A stretch of 64,000 bases of DNA, from the NCBI GenBank assembly GCA_001661245.1, contig KV454012.1, positions 671,624 through 735,623 on the forward strand. Direction: 5' to 3'. Both the position numbers and the translations under genes were made by a program. The number at the start of each line of letters is the position of its first letter. Within the stretch, counting starts at the first letter, position 1. Origin of the DNA: Pachysolen tannophilus NRRL Y-2460. Taxonomy: Eukaryota; Ascomycota; Pichiomycetes; Alaninales; Pachysolenaceae. The notes under the pieces are model-generated. The model had not been told where the DNA came from. It did no database searches and was given only the letters and a program-made list of their open reading frames with translations. This document shows positions 9,390 to 20,003 of the stretch, one piece after another.

Positions 9390-11357
9390 ATGGTTAAGCA
9401 TTCTAGTATGGGTCATATACCGTTTTTTTATTATAGGAATAAGAAAATAAAGAGACTTTTAACTCTTGTAGTGATAGGGCTTGTATTGGTATTTTCTATA
9501 ATTGGGCTTCAAAAAAAAAGTAATGAGCCTTCAAGGAAATCGTTAAGATATGTTGATACTATAAATCAAAAACAAAAAGATCGATTGGCTAATATAGCTG
9601 ATGGTGATACTATTCCACAAAAATCTGAAGATACTTATAAACCAAAATTACTTTCTGAAATGAAGTTGGATGATTATAAGAAAGAATTGAAGGAATTTCA
9701 AACAAAACATTCATATTTAAATTATGTTGAAGCTACTGTAGAAAGATATTTAAAAGAAAATCCAATAGCAACAGATCAATTTTATAAAAGTAATAGTGAT
9801 TTTTATTCAAGAATTTTTAAATTAATTTTAAATAATAAACCAAATTTAAAACCATTGGATAAATCTAGATATTCGAAACTTAAAGTTGGAGATCATTCAA
9901 TGGAAGATTATTATTATAAAGATGGATCACCTCAATTAAGTACTCTGGAATTATCATTTCCAAATGGATTAGAATTAGAATCTAATGAAGTTCAAGAATT
10001 AAAATCAAAACATTCATCATTTGTTAGAGAATTATCTCAATTATCAACATCTAATTTGAATTATAAAGGAACAGGAATTGTTTATGTTGGAGGAGCAAAA
10101 TTCACTTTTTTAGTATTATTATCAATTGTTTCATTAAGAGATGCAGGTTCAACATTACCTGTTGAAGTTTTAATTCCAAATGATTTGGAACTGGAACCTG
10201 AATTTTGTGCAATTCATTTCCCACGTTTAAATGCTAAATGTATTTATTTATCAACTATTTTAAATAAAAATTCAAAAATTGGTGGATATCAATATAAATC
10301 AATTGCTTTATTAGTTTCAAGTTTTGAAAATGTTTTATTAATGGATAGTGATAATTATTTTATAAATAATCCTGAACATATTTTTAATACTAATCCTTTT
10401 ATATCAAGTGGTTTGGTTGTTTGGCCAGATTATTGGAGAAGAGTTACTTCTCCTTATTATTATCAAATTGCAAATTTAGATATTGGTAATGAAAGAATAA
10501 GATATGGTATTGATAAATATACATATAGAAAGACAAGTAATTCTTTTTTCAGGAAATTTTTCAATAAAAATTCATCTAATGGGAAAGATCTTTCTAAAAT
10601 TCCATTACATGATAGAAGAAATACAATTCCAGATCCTTCAAGTGAAACAGGTCAACTTTTAATTAATAAAAAGACACATTTAAAAACAATTATATTAAGT
10701 TTATATTATAATGTTTATGGTCCGGATTTTTATTATCCAATTTTTTCTCAAGGAACACAAGGACAAGGTGATAAAGAAACTTTTATTGCTGCTGCTAATG
10801 CTTTAAAAGAAAATTATTATCAAGTAAATAAAAAAGTGGAAGCTTGTGGTTACTGGGAAAAGGAAGAATTTAAAGGAACTGGAATGTATCAATTTGATCC
10901 TGTAATAGATTATAAAAATTTACAATTATATTTAAGATATAATGATCGTCCTTCAGATAATTATGAAGATTATAAACCGAAAAAATTTCCAAATTTTTTC
11001 ACTCAAGAAAATTCAAAAATATTATTTTTACATAATAATTTTCCAAAGATGGATCCTTACAGATTAATCTTGGATGAAGCACTTATAGAAACTACTAATG
11101 TTAATGGGAATGAAATTTTAACCAAAATGTTAAGATTATTTGGCCCTGTGGATTTAAAAAGATTAGATAAAGATTTTGAAAAAATCTTATGGAAATATAT
11201 CAACTTGTACGTTTGTGACTTACGAGTATATTTAAGATCATGGGATTTAGATATTTATAATGACACCCCTGGAATGGATAGGGATAATGTATGTGCTTAT
11301 ATTAAACGTCACTTGAAATTTTTAGAAATAAGTGATAGGTCAATAAGTTTATGGTGA
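9390..11357 (+). CDS. Golgi alpha-1,2-mannosyltransferase, Mnn2/Mnn5 type (GT71)
   Basis: The first ATG in frame is 9390, giving 655 residues; the frame extends upstream only through non-ATG codons. The layout is type II membrane: a short basic cytosolic tail, one hydrophobic segment at about residues 23-41, a stem, then a lumenal catalytic domain. Catalytic-domain signs are GSTLPVEVLIP, YKSIALLVSSFENVLLMDSDN with a DxD motif at residues 319-321, and GLVVWPDYWRR, all typical of the MNN2/MNN5 family. Family members add alpha-1,2-mannose branches to the N-glycan outer chain and so shape the cell-wall mannan. CUG-clade yeasts have several paralogues, so I do not assign one symbol. Confidence 0.85.
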   Translation: MVKHSSMGHIPFFYYRNKKIKRLLTLVVIGLVLVFSIIGLQKKSNEPSRKSLRYVDTINQKQKDRLANIADGDTIPQKSEDTYKPKLLSEMKLDDYKKELKEFQTKHSYLNYVEATVERYLKENPIATDQFYKSNSDFYSRIFKLILNNKPNLKPLDKSRYSKLKVGDHSMEDYYYKDGSPQLSTLELSFPNGLELESNEVQELKSKHSSFVRELSQLSTSNLNYKGTGIVYVGGAKFTFLVLLSIVSLRDAGSTLPVEVLIPNDLELEPEFCAIHFPRLNAKCIYLSTILNKNSKIGGYQYKSIALLVSSFENVLLMDSDNYFINNPEHIFNTNPFISSGLVVWPDYWRRVTSPYYYQIANLDIGNERIRYGIDKYTYRKTSNSFFRKFFNKNSSNGKDLSKIPLHDRRNTIPDPSSETGQLLINKKTHLKTIILSLYYNVYGPDFYYPIFSQGTQGQGDKETFIAAANALKENYYQVNKKVEACGYWEKEEFKGTGMYQFDPVIDYKNLQLYLRYNDRPSDNYEDYKPKKFPNFFTQENSKILFLHNNFPKMDPYRLILDEALIETTNVNGNEILTKMLRLFGPVDLKRLDKDFEKILWKYINLYVCDLRVYLRSWDLDIYNDTPGMDRDNVCAYIKRHLKFLEISDRSISLW

Positions 11358-11811
11358 ATTATGTTTTTTTTTCTTTATTTTAATTTCAGTTTTTTTTTTT
11401 TTTTTGTTTTTCTACATTTTTTTCTTTAAATGTTATGATCCCTTTGATTCTCTGTTTCAATTCTTATATAGCTCTCATCATTTTGCATCTATTTGTCATT
11501 CATTATGGGAGTTATCACCTTCTATAACGTATGTATTTTGGTTTCCAACTAGTTTTTTTAAATGAACATTTTTAACTTAATTAATTCATAGTGAAAAATT
11601 TCAAAGGAAATAATATGAAAAACGAAAAATGTAAAAAAAAAAATAAAAAAAAAAAGCAAAAAAAAGAATTTGAATAGTAAAAATGGAAGCAAACAATATC
11701 AAAACTAGTTAGAGAAGATTAGATTTTAATGATAGTTTCTTTATATCATTTATAAATTGTTTTACCGAAGAAGGTTTTATAGAGTTAATTTTTTTTCCCC
11801 AGTGTGAAAAG
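11358..11811. other. Intergenic, mannosyltransferase to cyclin
   Basis: 454 bp, with poly-T just after the upstream stop and poly-A near 11632-11660. No gene or recognised site is seen. Confidence 0.5.
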
Positions 11812-12792
11812 ATGGAGTCTCGGAAGATTAAAGATATTAATGTTAAAGAACTTTTTGAAAAAATTGAAAAAAATAATTATAAACTCGACGAGATTAGTCC
11901 CATTGAAGCGTTGAGTTTATTCAATTTACAAATAGCAAACCTATTGAAACTAGAAGAGTTGATGGAAATAGATGATAGAAGTATAAATTTTTTTAGATTA
12001 TTGTTTAAAGATAATGGTTCAACAGGAGTTTTTAAAGATGATGATGATGATAATTCTTTAAATTCTTGTGATTTAACAATTAACAATTTACAAAATATTG
12101 CGCATCAAGACGATTTGCAATTGCCCCTTAGAAGAAATTCCAAATTACAGACGAATTTTGAAGAATTGGATATAAATGACAGTTTAGAAGGTGGCAGTGA
12201 GAGTCATCGGGATCTGCAATTGCTGCCTGATGTACCTAGTATGTCTAGTTTACATAGTGTACCTAGTGTGGTGCTATGCGATCAAGAGATGGAGCTACAA
12301 TTAGAACGCAAACACCGTTTACGTTCAGGATTGATTAAAAAATTTTATTTGAAAGAAATACCGTCTTTATCAATTGTTGCCTATTTGGAAAGAATATTCA
12401 AATATGGAGAATTATCTACTGGGGTCATATTAACTGCATCAATTTTTCTATTTAGCGTCATATTTAACATAAATTATAAATTAGATTATCATAGAGAATC
12501 TACAATAAATATCAACTCACCAGCAAAGATAAGACCCCTCCCTGTCAATAAGTTCAACATTTTCCGCATTGTGTTGACTGTAATAAGAGTAGCTTTGAAA
12601 TTAATAGAAGATAAAAATTTCAAACAATCATACTATTGTAAAATTACTGGTTTAGAAAGTAACTCTGATTTGTTCAAATTAGAATTAAATCTTTTATTTT
12701 TAACGGATTTCAACTTATTCATTAACGAATTGGTAATAGTTGAAGGCCTCAAAATGATTAGAATCTTGGACAACAATATCCAAAAATTATGA
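11812..12792 (+). CDS. Pho85-type (Pcl) cyclin-like protein
   Basis: 326 residues. The N-terminal half is acidic and of low complexity. From about residue 180 it shows a cyclin-box pattern: PSLSIVAYLERIFKYGELST, a hydrophobic helix, then KFNIFRIVLTVIRVALKLIED, SYYCKITGLESNSDLFKLEL and LLFLTDFNLFI. This matches the order of conserved blocks in Pcl6/Pcl7/Pho80 cyclins (NIHRL, YxRVGG, ELNxLE, DFxLLI), but several consensus residues are altered, for example the VGG block. By family these cyclins direct Pho85 kinase to targets in phosphate and glycogen metabolism. Family assignment is fairly secure; which member it is remains unknown. Confidence 0.65.
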   Translation: MESRKIKDINVKELFEKIEKNNYKLDEISPIEALSLFNLQIANLLKLEELMEIDDRSINFFRLLFKDNGSTGVFKDDDDDNSLNSCDLTINNLQNIAHQDDLQLPLRRNSKLQTNFEELDINDSLEGGSESHRDLQLLPDVPSMSSLHSVPSVVLCDQEMELQLERKHRLRSGLIKKFYLKEIPSLSIVAYLERIFKYGELSTGVILTASIFLFSVIFNINYKLDYHRESTININSPAKIRPLPVNKFNIFRIVLTVIRVALKLIEDKNFKQSYYCKITGLESNSDLFKLELNLLFLTDFNLFINELVIVEGLKMIRILDNNIQKL

Positions 12793-13311
12793 AAAAAAAT
12801 GCTTTATCGTTACTATGGATGTAATATGTATATATATGCATAAAAAAAAGTGCTTTTGTGGTTTTTTTTTTCAATTTCTGTTGTTGTTAACATTCAAGAA
12901 ACCAAAACCAAAAGTATCACAACTGTTCACTATTCAAATGATTTTGCGTCTCCCAGAAAGTCATCGCAACAGAGACTATTTAACAAGTATCTTTTTTTTT
13001 TTTTTTTTCTTTTGTTTTAAAACCATTTTACATGCAGTGAATTTTTGTTATAATTTGCTAAGTCATTTAGAAAAATTTATTCCAAAACTACAGTATTTTA
13101 TCAGAAATCGATGAAACTATTTCAAGTCTTTTTGATTTATATATTTTTCTTGATTTTCATCCACTGAAAGTAAGGCAGTAAGTCAAAGACTGTAATTTTT
13201 CTCTTTTTTTTACTGTCTTGATAACTTGTCTGTGTTACAAAGAAGAAAGAAAAAGAAAAAAAAAAAAAAAACTAAAAAACCAAAAAACCAAAAAAAAAAA
13301 AAAAGAAAGTG
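12793..13311. other. Intergenic, cyclin to secretory protein
   Basis: 519 bp. It is T-rich near 12990-13010 and purine/A-rich near 13245-13305, directly before the next start codon. No gene is recognised. Confidence 0.5.
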
Positions 13312-14970
13312 ATGATCTTCTGGATGTATTTGAGGCAGATACTATTATTCATACTTTTAAAGTTCTCCACTCCCGTGTACTCGTCATTTTATTCAAAAGA
13401 AGATAAGGTATGTGATCCATTGAGCAAAGGTTTAGTTACATATTCTGGTTTTAGGATCCATAGAGAGTACATAATAAATAGTTTGAATCCTCCAGTTTTG
13501 CATTTCAATAGCATAAGCCATTGTGAGCATGGGACAGTGGATTTCGAAAGATTAGTGAAAGTGGACAGAAATACAGATATTTCTTTCAATAAACCTTTTT
13601 GTATGTTAAAGCCAAATTATATTGCATCAAAAGAAAGTGAAAAACAAAAATCAACAAGTGTGGAAAATACTATAAAGAGAAGTGTTACAAACGATGTAGA
13701 TTTGATCCAGGGACAGGGCACCATTAAAGAAATTAAGAGAAGAAATCAACATGATGACCAGAATTTGAAAGATGTCATTGATGGTATAAGAAGTGGTCGT
13801 CTCAAAATTGATAAAGGAAGGCGTGGGGGTGTGATGCGCCATAGAAATGTAAAGATTAATCCTAGAGGAGTTGGAGTTGGAACTGGAGTTGAAGATGAAG
13901 ATGAAGATGAGATTGAAGTATACGATTACTCTGAAATTCAGGATATATATGAAGTTCTCAAAAACTTAGAAGATGAAGATGAATATGAAGATGATAATGA
14001 AGAAGAACAAGAACCCGAAAATTTAACCAAAACTAATTTAAATTTAGGAGACGAGTACCATAATGAAACATATTATAATTATTCAAATTATGATTTTTTG
14101 ATGGAAAATAATTCAGAACTGAACTTGGATCGGGAAATGGAGAACAATCTGCTTAAACTGGTATCTTCCTATAGTTTGATGTCATATATCATGGATTTCG
14201 CTCAAGGAATTATTTCAAAATTAGTCACTAGGACGAAATTTGAAGAATATATTGGTCGTAAAAAATCTGTGAGATCCAAAAAATTTGAAATTTTAACACC
14301 TGGTAATATAAAATCTCTGAAAATTGATGATTTAGTGTGTTATAACATGGTTAGAAGAAAAAAATATGCTAAACGAAAATTGAGTATTTTTGCTCCTTTT
14401 AGATTTGTAGGTGGGTTATATGAATGTGGATTACCTTTGGAAACAAAGAAAAAAATATTTGATGGTTATTCAAAATCATTATCCACCCCGGAATTAAAAT
14501 GTGATCCCTCAATGTCAAAACCAGTTGCACCTTTGATTTCTGATCAGATTTCAGGTCAATGGTTTCAAATATCCAGTGGTATAAATATAATGCAACGAAT
14601 ACCATATCTATATTCACCACAGCTGTACGATCTTAGATTTAGTGGGTTGTTTGAAGCCAAGTCTAATCGTGAAAGCTGGTACAGTGAATTAGATGTTAAC
14701 GAGGATTATGAGTACAAAGATATTGAATTAAGTTTAATTTCTAAAGCTGTTACAGAAACTTCAAATAGATTATGCAAGATTGTCTTGGATATAGAGAGGA
14801 TGTTCAAAAAAGATCATCAACTTGATGTGGATGAAAAAAGTTCTTATTTGTTGAAATTACTTCGGAATCTTGAATTTAGGTCATTGAGTTCTTTGGGGTT
14901 ATTGAATAGGGAAGAAGCTCTGCTGAAATTGGAGGTTGTTGAAAAAGCCTGGGATGAGTTAAACATATAA
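13312..14970 (+). CDS. Uncharacterised secretory-pathway protein
   Basis: The first ATG is 13312, giving 552 residues. Residues 1-25 form a plausible signal peptide (WMYLRQILLFILLKF) ending before a polar segment. A Cys-containing N-terminal block follows, with the sequence FRIHREYIINSLNPPVLHF. The middle is acidic and Asp/Glu-rich, around residues 180-240, with several N-x-S/T sequons. The C-terminal half is conserved-looking and includes FRFVGGLYECGLPLE and SGQWFQISSGINIMQRIPYLY, and the protein ends in a helical stretch. I do not recognise the family. The signal peptide, sequons and paired Cys suggest an ER-lumenal or cell-surface protein. It is convergent with the FLC-family gene. Confidence 0.7.
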   Translation: MIFWMYLRQILLFILLKFSTPVYSSFYSKEDKVCDPLSKGLVTYSGFRIHREYIINSLNPPVLHFNSISHCEHGTVDFERLVKVDRNTDISFNKPFCMLKPNYIASKESEKQKSTSVENTIKRSVTNDVDLIQGQGTIKEIKRRNQHDDQNLKDVIDGIRSGRLKIDKGRRGGVMRHRNVKINPRGVGVGTGVEDEDEDEIEVYDYSEIQDIYEVLKNLEDEDEYEDDNEEEQEPENLTKTNLNLGDEYHNETYYNYSNYDFLMENNSELNLDREMENNLLKLVSSYSLMSYIMDFAQGIISKLVTRTKFEEYIGRKKSVRSKKFEILTPGNIKSLKIDDLVCYNMVRRKKYAKRKLSIFAPFRFVGGLYECGLPLETKKKIFDGYSKSLSTPELKCDPSMSKPVAPLISDQISGQWFQISSGINIMQRIPYLYSPQLYDLRFSGLFEAKSNRESWYSELDVNEDYEYKDIELSLISKAVTETSNRLCKIVLDIERMFKKDHQLDVDEKSSYLLKLLRNLEFRSLSSLGLLNREEALLKLEVVEKAWDELNI

Positions 14971-15483
14971 TAATTACTAGAAAACATTATATATATGTAT
15001 ATATATATATACTGGGATTTTTAATGCATTTTTAGTCATAGACGAATATAAATTTAAATCTAAAACATTGAAAATAATTTAAGATCCAATTTTTGAATAT
15101 TAAAAATCATTGATTTTTCAATTTTTTACTGAACACTTTTGAAAGTATAATCTAGTATATATGAAGTATTAAAGTAATTATATAGTACAGCTCAAAGAAA
15201 ATGAAAATAAATGAAATATATGATGAAAAGGACTTCCATCTCTGAAGAGAAAAAAAAAATCAGTATAAAACATATTCGTATAAGAAAGAAAAAAAAATAA
15301 TAAAAACCATATACATAAAACTTTCAACATTAATGTGTCTAAAAACCCCCCAAATCAAGCTTAAAAAATTAATAATTCAAATTTTCTATGAAAAAAACAA
15401 CCAATACAATGATAACTTAAGCTATCCCCTCGCTTTCTTTTTTTTTTTTTTTTTTTCTTGCTTTAATTGTTATTATCCACCTT
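14971..15483. other. Convergent spacer, secretory protein/FLC gene
   Basis: 513 bp with a TA microsatellite at about 14988-15011 and a poly-T run at about 15438-15456. No gene is seen. Confidence 0.5.
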
Positions 15484-18159
15484 TTATGTAGTTGAAGATT
15501 TAGATGATTCTCCGTCAATTGAATTATTTAAAGATGTACTTGGACCTTCGTAAAAGTTGCTTCCTTTTCTTGAAGGTGTTAAATTATTAAAACTAAAATC
15601 ATTTTCATTGTAGATATCTTGCCCTCCTACATTTTCAATATTATGGTAAGCATCTGCGGTACTAGCAGACGTTGCTTCTGGCATCTTGGATCCTTGAACC
15701 AAAATTGGTGTAGCAGATTCTGTTCTATTATGAACTGCTGAAGCAGGATTCTGGAGGTCAGCAGGACCAGCTGGAGATAACAAAGTATCGGAAATTCTTT
15801 TCACTTGAACTTGTTCATTATCATTTGTATTTGCAGCATCATTAGAAATAGTACCTGCTGGTAAGGGTGGCAGCCCATCTGACAGCAGCAGTTCTGCTAA
15901 TGCTTGTTTTCTCTTTCTCAAAAGAGACTTTCCACCAGTTAATTTATGTACTATTTTCGAACCTAAAGATTGATTTACTTCAACCGGCGAATCAAAATCG
16001 TCCTTTTCATGTGTAGTCATCCTACCATTAGGAGACATTGATGAGCCTTTCAGATCCAATGAATTTTTATTATCGCTTCCAACATAATCTTTTAATTCAT
16101 ACATTTGACCTGCCCAGTTTTCTCCATGGTCTCTGGCTGTTTGACCTAATGCAAATAATTCCCCAAATTCTTCAGGATTTGAAACATCTTTTGACATTTC
16201 AAGATCTCCTTCTGTCTCATTTTCTTCACCATCAGCTGATTTCTTGTCTTTATGCAGGAAAATGTTAAACCTTTTTTGAAATGATGTTCTATCATCTTTT
16301 GCCGGAGCAAATCTTGCATCTGGATTCTTGGAGAAAACAGCCATACATGCGTAAACAATAATCATCAACAATAGAATTAAGCTGAAAGCTGCATTTAAAA
16401 TAAAGAAAACCCAACCCATAATAGCAGCAACAGGAGCTGGTTGTCCATATAAGTTTGAGAAAAATGTAAATAAGAATGAATTGACTGTAACAACAACATT
16501 GATGAGGATATTAATAATATTTGTTGGTTTATCCATATACGGCATTTCTCTAATCATGTAAGCGGTATAAAATAAATCTAAGATAAAAATTGCAAGTGCT
16601 TGAAATTTACCAGATGTTTGGGCAAATGCAATAAAAATTGCCTTGATAACAATATGTACAAGTACAACACTACCAAACCAATATTTTTTAGCATCAAACA
16701 TGGTATAAAACCAACCATATCTGTTTAAAATTCTTGAATCACCATATAATAATGCAGCTGGATTTTTATGTAATTTGACAGAAAGAGAACCAAAGTTTAA
16801 AGTTCTATAACATGCCCAACCCATGACTGAAATAATCAATAACAAGAATAAACATGCCAATACAATAACAGCTGGGGAATCACGTTCAATAAACTGCCAT
16901 AATGAAAGAATCAATAATTGAGTAAATCCAATATACATATATCTTTGTAAAACCCCTTTCAAGATCTGATTCCAGTTTTTTCTAAATTCAATAGCAGTAT
17001 CAGGTTTAATCCATCCTAATTTAATTAAAAATGCCAATGATGATTTAAAGATTAAAAATGCACCTACTAGTACATAACCACAAAGAATGAAAAATGTAAA
17101 ACCTGTGCAACAAACGCTTGTAATTTCTATTCCTGCCTTATATGCTATTCTTTTAATACCTCTAAAAATTAACAAGTTTGAATTACTGTTTAAAGAATAT
17201 AATCCATCATCTCTTTTAGAAAATTTATTTGTAGATGACAATATATTTGGAAATTCTGAATCATCTAAACCATCAAATCCTAAACTTTTTTTAACAAAAT
17301 TAAAAGATCTTTGAACCAAGATTGCAATTGTTTCACTTGATAAATATAAAGTTGGAGTACCACCAGTCAGTTGAACGTACCATCTAAATATATCTTGCAT
17401 AAATGTAATTCTTATTAATCCCATTGACCATGCTAAATTTTCCGACCATGCAGCAGCAATAGGAGGTACTTCTTGGACATGTTCCATAGAAACAATAACA
17501 ACACTTTGGAAATACATGAATAATGAAAAAGCATTTGCTGCAATATGAGAAGCGGCATTGGAATTTCCGAAAGCACTTAATAAAGAACCTGATAATAATC
17601 CAATACCTGCAACTACTGCTGTAGCCCATTTTGCACCTACATGGGCAACAGTTTTACCATTTGTGAAACTTGCTTGCATACATGCCAACTCTGTTCCATT
17701 ATAATAATCCAATACTCTAACTCTAACTATAGCGTCAATATCTGGAACTTTGTATGCTATTCCTGGGATCTCATCAACATAAGTCAGAGAGATATATTCA
17801 ATAGAATCGATTTCTACAGAACCTGGATAAAGAGGACAAAATTGTTTCCACCCAATAGAACATAAATCAATCTCTTTACTAATGATTTGGAATCCATAAG
17901 CGTAAACTTCTAAATATGCCATGATGTAATCGGAGATTTCCGAAGTGAAGGCCAAATCATATTCCAAAGCTCTAGTATCCGGATTAAAAGTAACATCAAA
18001 TGTAGAAGCACTTAATAATGATCCATCCATACATGTCACCAAAGAACTAGCAGATAACTGTCTAGTTGCCGCAGTTCCAGAAATCGAAAATAAACTGAAA
18101 AATAGCAACGGAAACACCGGTGATATTCGAAATGGTAACGACAACAACCCGAATCTCAT
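15484..18159 (-). CDS. FLC-family (TRP-like) multispanning membrane protein
   Basis: 891 residues. An N-terminal signal sequence (about 1-30) is followed by a lumenal ML-like domain with CMDGSLLSAS, CSIGWKQFCPLYPG and LDYYNGTELACMQ. About eight or nine hydrophobic segments then lie between residues ~180 and ~620, with LRITFMQDIFRWYVQLTGGT-like and RYMYIGFTQLLILSLWQF stretches typical of the family. A long polar Ser/Asn-rich cytosolic tail follows. Fungal Flc proteins are tied to FAD transport into the ER, calcium homeostasis and wall integrity. The family has several paralogues (FLC1-3) and I do not choose between them. The tail makes it longer than S. cerevisiae Flc2 (~783). Confidence 0.88.
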   Translation of the reverse strand: MRFGLLSLPFRISPVFPLLFFSLFSISGTAATRQLSASSLVTCMDGSLLSASTFDVTFNPDTRALEYDLAFTSEISDYIMAYLEVYAYGFQIISKEIDLCSIGWKQFCPLYPGSVEIDSIEYISLTYVDEIPGIAYKVPDIDAIVRVRVLDYYNGTELACMQASFTNGKTVAHVGAKWATAVVAGIGLLSGSLLSAFGNSNAASHIAANAFSLFMYFQSVVIVSMEHVQEVPPIAAAWSENLAWSMGLIRITFMQDIFRWYVQLTGGTPTLYLSSETIAILVQRSFNFVKKSLGFDGLDDSEFPNILSSTNKFSKRDDGLYSLNSNSNLLIFRGIKRIAYKAGIEITSVCCTGFTFFILCGYVLVGAFLIFKSSLAFLIKLGWIKPDTAIEFRKNWNQILKGVLQRYMYIGFTQLLILSLWQFIERDSPAVIVLACLFLLLIISVMGWACYRTLNFGSLSVKLHKNPAALLYGDSRILNRYGWFYTMFDAKKYWFGSVVLVHIVIKAIFIAFAQTSGKFQALAIFILDLFYTAYMIREMPYMDKPTNIINILINVVVTVNSFLFTFFSNLYGQPAPVAAIMGWVFFILNAAFSLILLLMIIVYACMAVFSKNPDARFAPAKDDRTSFQKRFNIFLHKDKKSADGEENETEGDLEMSKDVSNPEEFGELFALGQTARDHGENWAGQMYELKDYVGSDNKNSLDLKGSSMSPNGRMTTHEKDDFDSPVEVNQSLGSKIVHKLTGGKSLLRKRKQALAELLLSDGLPPLPAGTISNDAANTNDNEQVQVKRISDTLLSPAGPADLQNPASAVHNRTESATPILVQGSKMPEATSASTADAYHNIENVGGQDIYNENDFSFNNLTPSRKGSNFYEGPSTSLNNSIDGESSKSSTT

Positions 18160-18787
18160 TTCCTTTCACAGTATTCAACTTATTAGCAAAATTTTTAAAG
18201 TAAAAGTATCTTTAAAAGAAAAGAAAAAAAAAAGAAAAAGAAAAAGCAGTTATAGTTGTATTTGTATCTTGTATATGTATAAATCAACAGATCAAAATAA
18301 CAACTCCCTGCAAAATAATAGAAAAAAATAATTAAAGAAAAAAAAAAAAAATTAGAAGGAATCAAAAACGAAAGCAAAAGAGATAGCAATAAAATAGCTA
18401 AACTCAAAGATTCAAGCAAAAAAAAAAAGGAATAAAAAGAATTGAATATAAATTTAAAAAAATAGAGAAATGAATAAAAAGAAGAAAAAATAGTATGTAT
18501 TTATGTATTTATTTTATATATTTAGATTTTAACGGTCAAGTTTAAAACAAAATCAATAAAAATACGACATTACAATTGTTGTAAATTTTTTTTGTTTGTT
18601 TTTTTTGTTTGTTTGTTTGTTTTTATTTTTAGTCTGATTTTTTTTGGCGTGTACACGAGATCAAACGGATACACGGGGAAAGAAACAAAGAAACAAAGAA
18701 GATGAGGTGTTGATTCAATTGAAGTTAGTGTGGGATTGAAGTTGATTTAAAACCTTTTTTTTTTATTTTTTTTTGTTGTTGTTGCTG
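18160..18787. promoter_or_regulatory. Divergent region, FLC gene/Asn-rich gene
   Basis: 628 bp with purine runs near 18210-18245 and a GTTT repeat at about 18589-18620. The part from 18625 on belongs to the duplicated block. No specific site is recognised. Confidence 0.45.
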
Positions 18788-18811
18788 ATGCAGATGAGTA
18801 TGGGTAAGGGC

Positions 18812-18875
<64 letters not shown>

Positions 18876-19615
18876 GGGTAAAAGCCAGACGAGAATTACT
18901 ACGAGATTTTTTCAAAGAGGGTGACTACGATGAGGATGCAGTGTTAGAGAAATTAAACAAACTAGAGAAATTTCCCGAATTGGAAGAAGAGGTTTTAAAG
19001 GTTTTGGAAGATATCTTTACGACTAAATCTGGATTACAAGAAATTGTTCTGTTAGTTTTTTCAAATAGTGAGAGAAGTGAAGAAGAATTGGTTAGAGATG
19101 TATCTCATTTAATTGGTGGTTCATGTATCAGCGGTTATATTGACCGAATTGAACCTAGTCAATTGGATCCAACTTTAATTAGAAATAGATTAGCCGCCGA
19201 TAAATATCTTCGTCAAGTGATATTGAAAAATCCACAAAGTAAGGCAAAATTAAAAAGTCTTAAATTGAAACAGAAAAATTTTGAAATAAAAGAATTTGAA
19301 AAAAGGCGCTTATATACAAAAAGTGAACAACAAGCTCAAATTGATTATGAAATTCTTGAGAAATCAAAGAAACTATACAAGGAACTTCATACAGATTTTA
19401 AATTTTTGAAAATACCCTTTTTCTGTTTGCGCAGAGATTTGTACTACAAAGGTTATAAGCTGGACAGAAAGTATATTGTAAGCTTAATAGATGATTTAGT
19501 CTAGCATACTCTGTTAGATTCTAACAGACTCTAAAAGACTTTGAAAGACTTTAAAATGGTCCAGTTTAAGATCTCCTCCATCTCCGCGAATTTTCTTGTT
19601 TTCCAAAATTTTTTT
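18625..19615 (+). repeat. Duplicated block, copy A (left contig end)
   Basis: 991 bp matching 19754-20743. The only difference I found is eight versus seven T in the run after AGTCTGA. The copy stops inside a poly-T run exactly at the N gap. This looks like an unmerged assembly overlap, not a biological repeat. Confidence 0.9.
18788..19504 (+). CDS. Asn-rich protein of unknown function, copy A (likely assembly duplicate)
   Basis: The first ATG in frame is 18788, with further ATGs at 18794 and 18800, giving 238 residues. An (AAT)n tract encodes 20 consecutive Asn near the N-terminus. The rest is mainly charged helix: acidic heptad-like sequence (DEDAVLEKLNKLEKFPELEEE), then a Lys/Glu-rich stretch ending RRDLYYKGYKLDRKYIVSLI. 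No signal peptide or membrane segment is seen. I do not recognise the family. It is identical at protein level to the frame at 19916-20632, and the real genome probably has one copy. Confidence 0.65.
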
Positions 19616-19753
19616 NNNNNNNNNNNNNNNNNNNNNNNNNNNNNNNNNNNNNNNNNNNNNNNNNNNNNNNNNNNNNNNNNNNNNNNNNNNNNNNNNNNNN
19701 NNNNNNNNNNNNNNNNNNNNNNNNNNNNNNNNNNNNNNNNNNNNNNNNNNNNN
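19616..19753. other. Assembly gap (138 N)
   Basis: A run of N. The left flank ends in poly-T, and the right flank restarts with sequence already seen at 18625. The true gap size is probably negative, meaning an overlap. Confidence 0.97.
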
Positions 19754-19939
19754 ATTTTTAGTCTGATTTTTTTGGCGTGTACACGAGATCAAACGGATAC
19801 ACGGGGAAAGAAACAAAGAAACAAAGAAGATGAGGTGTTGATTCAATTGAAGTTAGTGTGGGATTGAAGTTGATTTAAAACCTTTTTTTTTTATTTTTTT
19901 TTGTTGTTGTTGCTGATGCAGATGAGTATGGGTAAGGGC

Positions 19940-20003
<64 letters not shown>

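Noticed and set aside
19514-19867. Frames on both strands across the first N gap
   Set aside because: The same artefact of unknown bases; no protein-like sequence.
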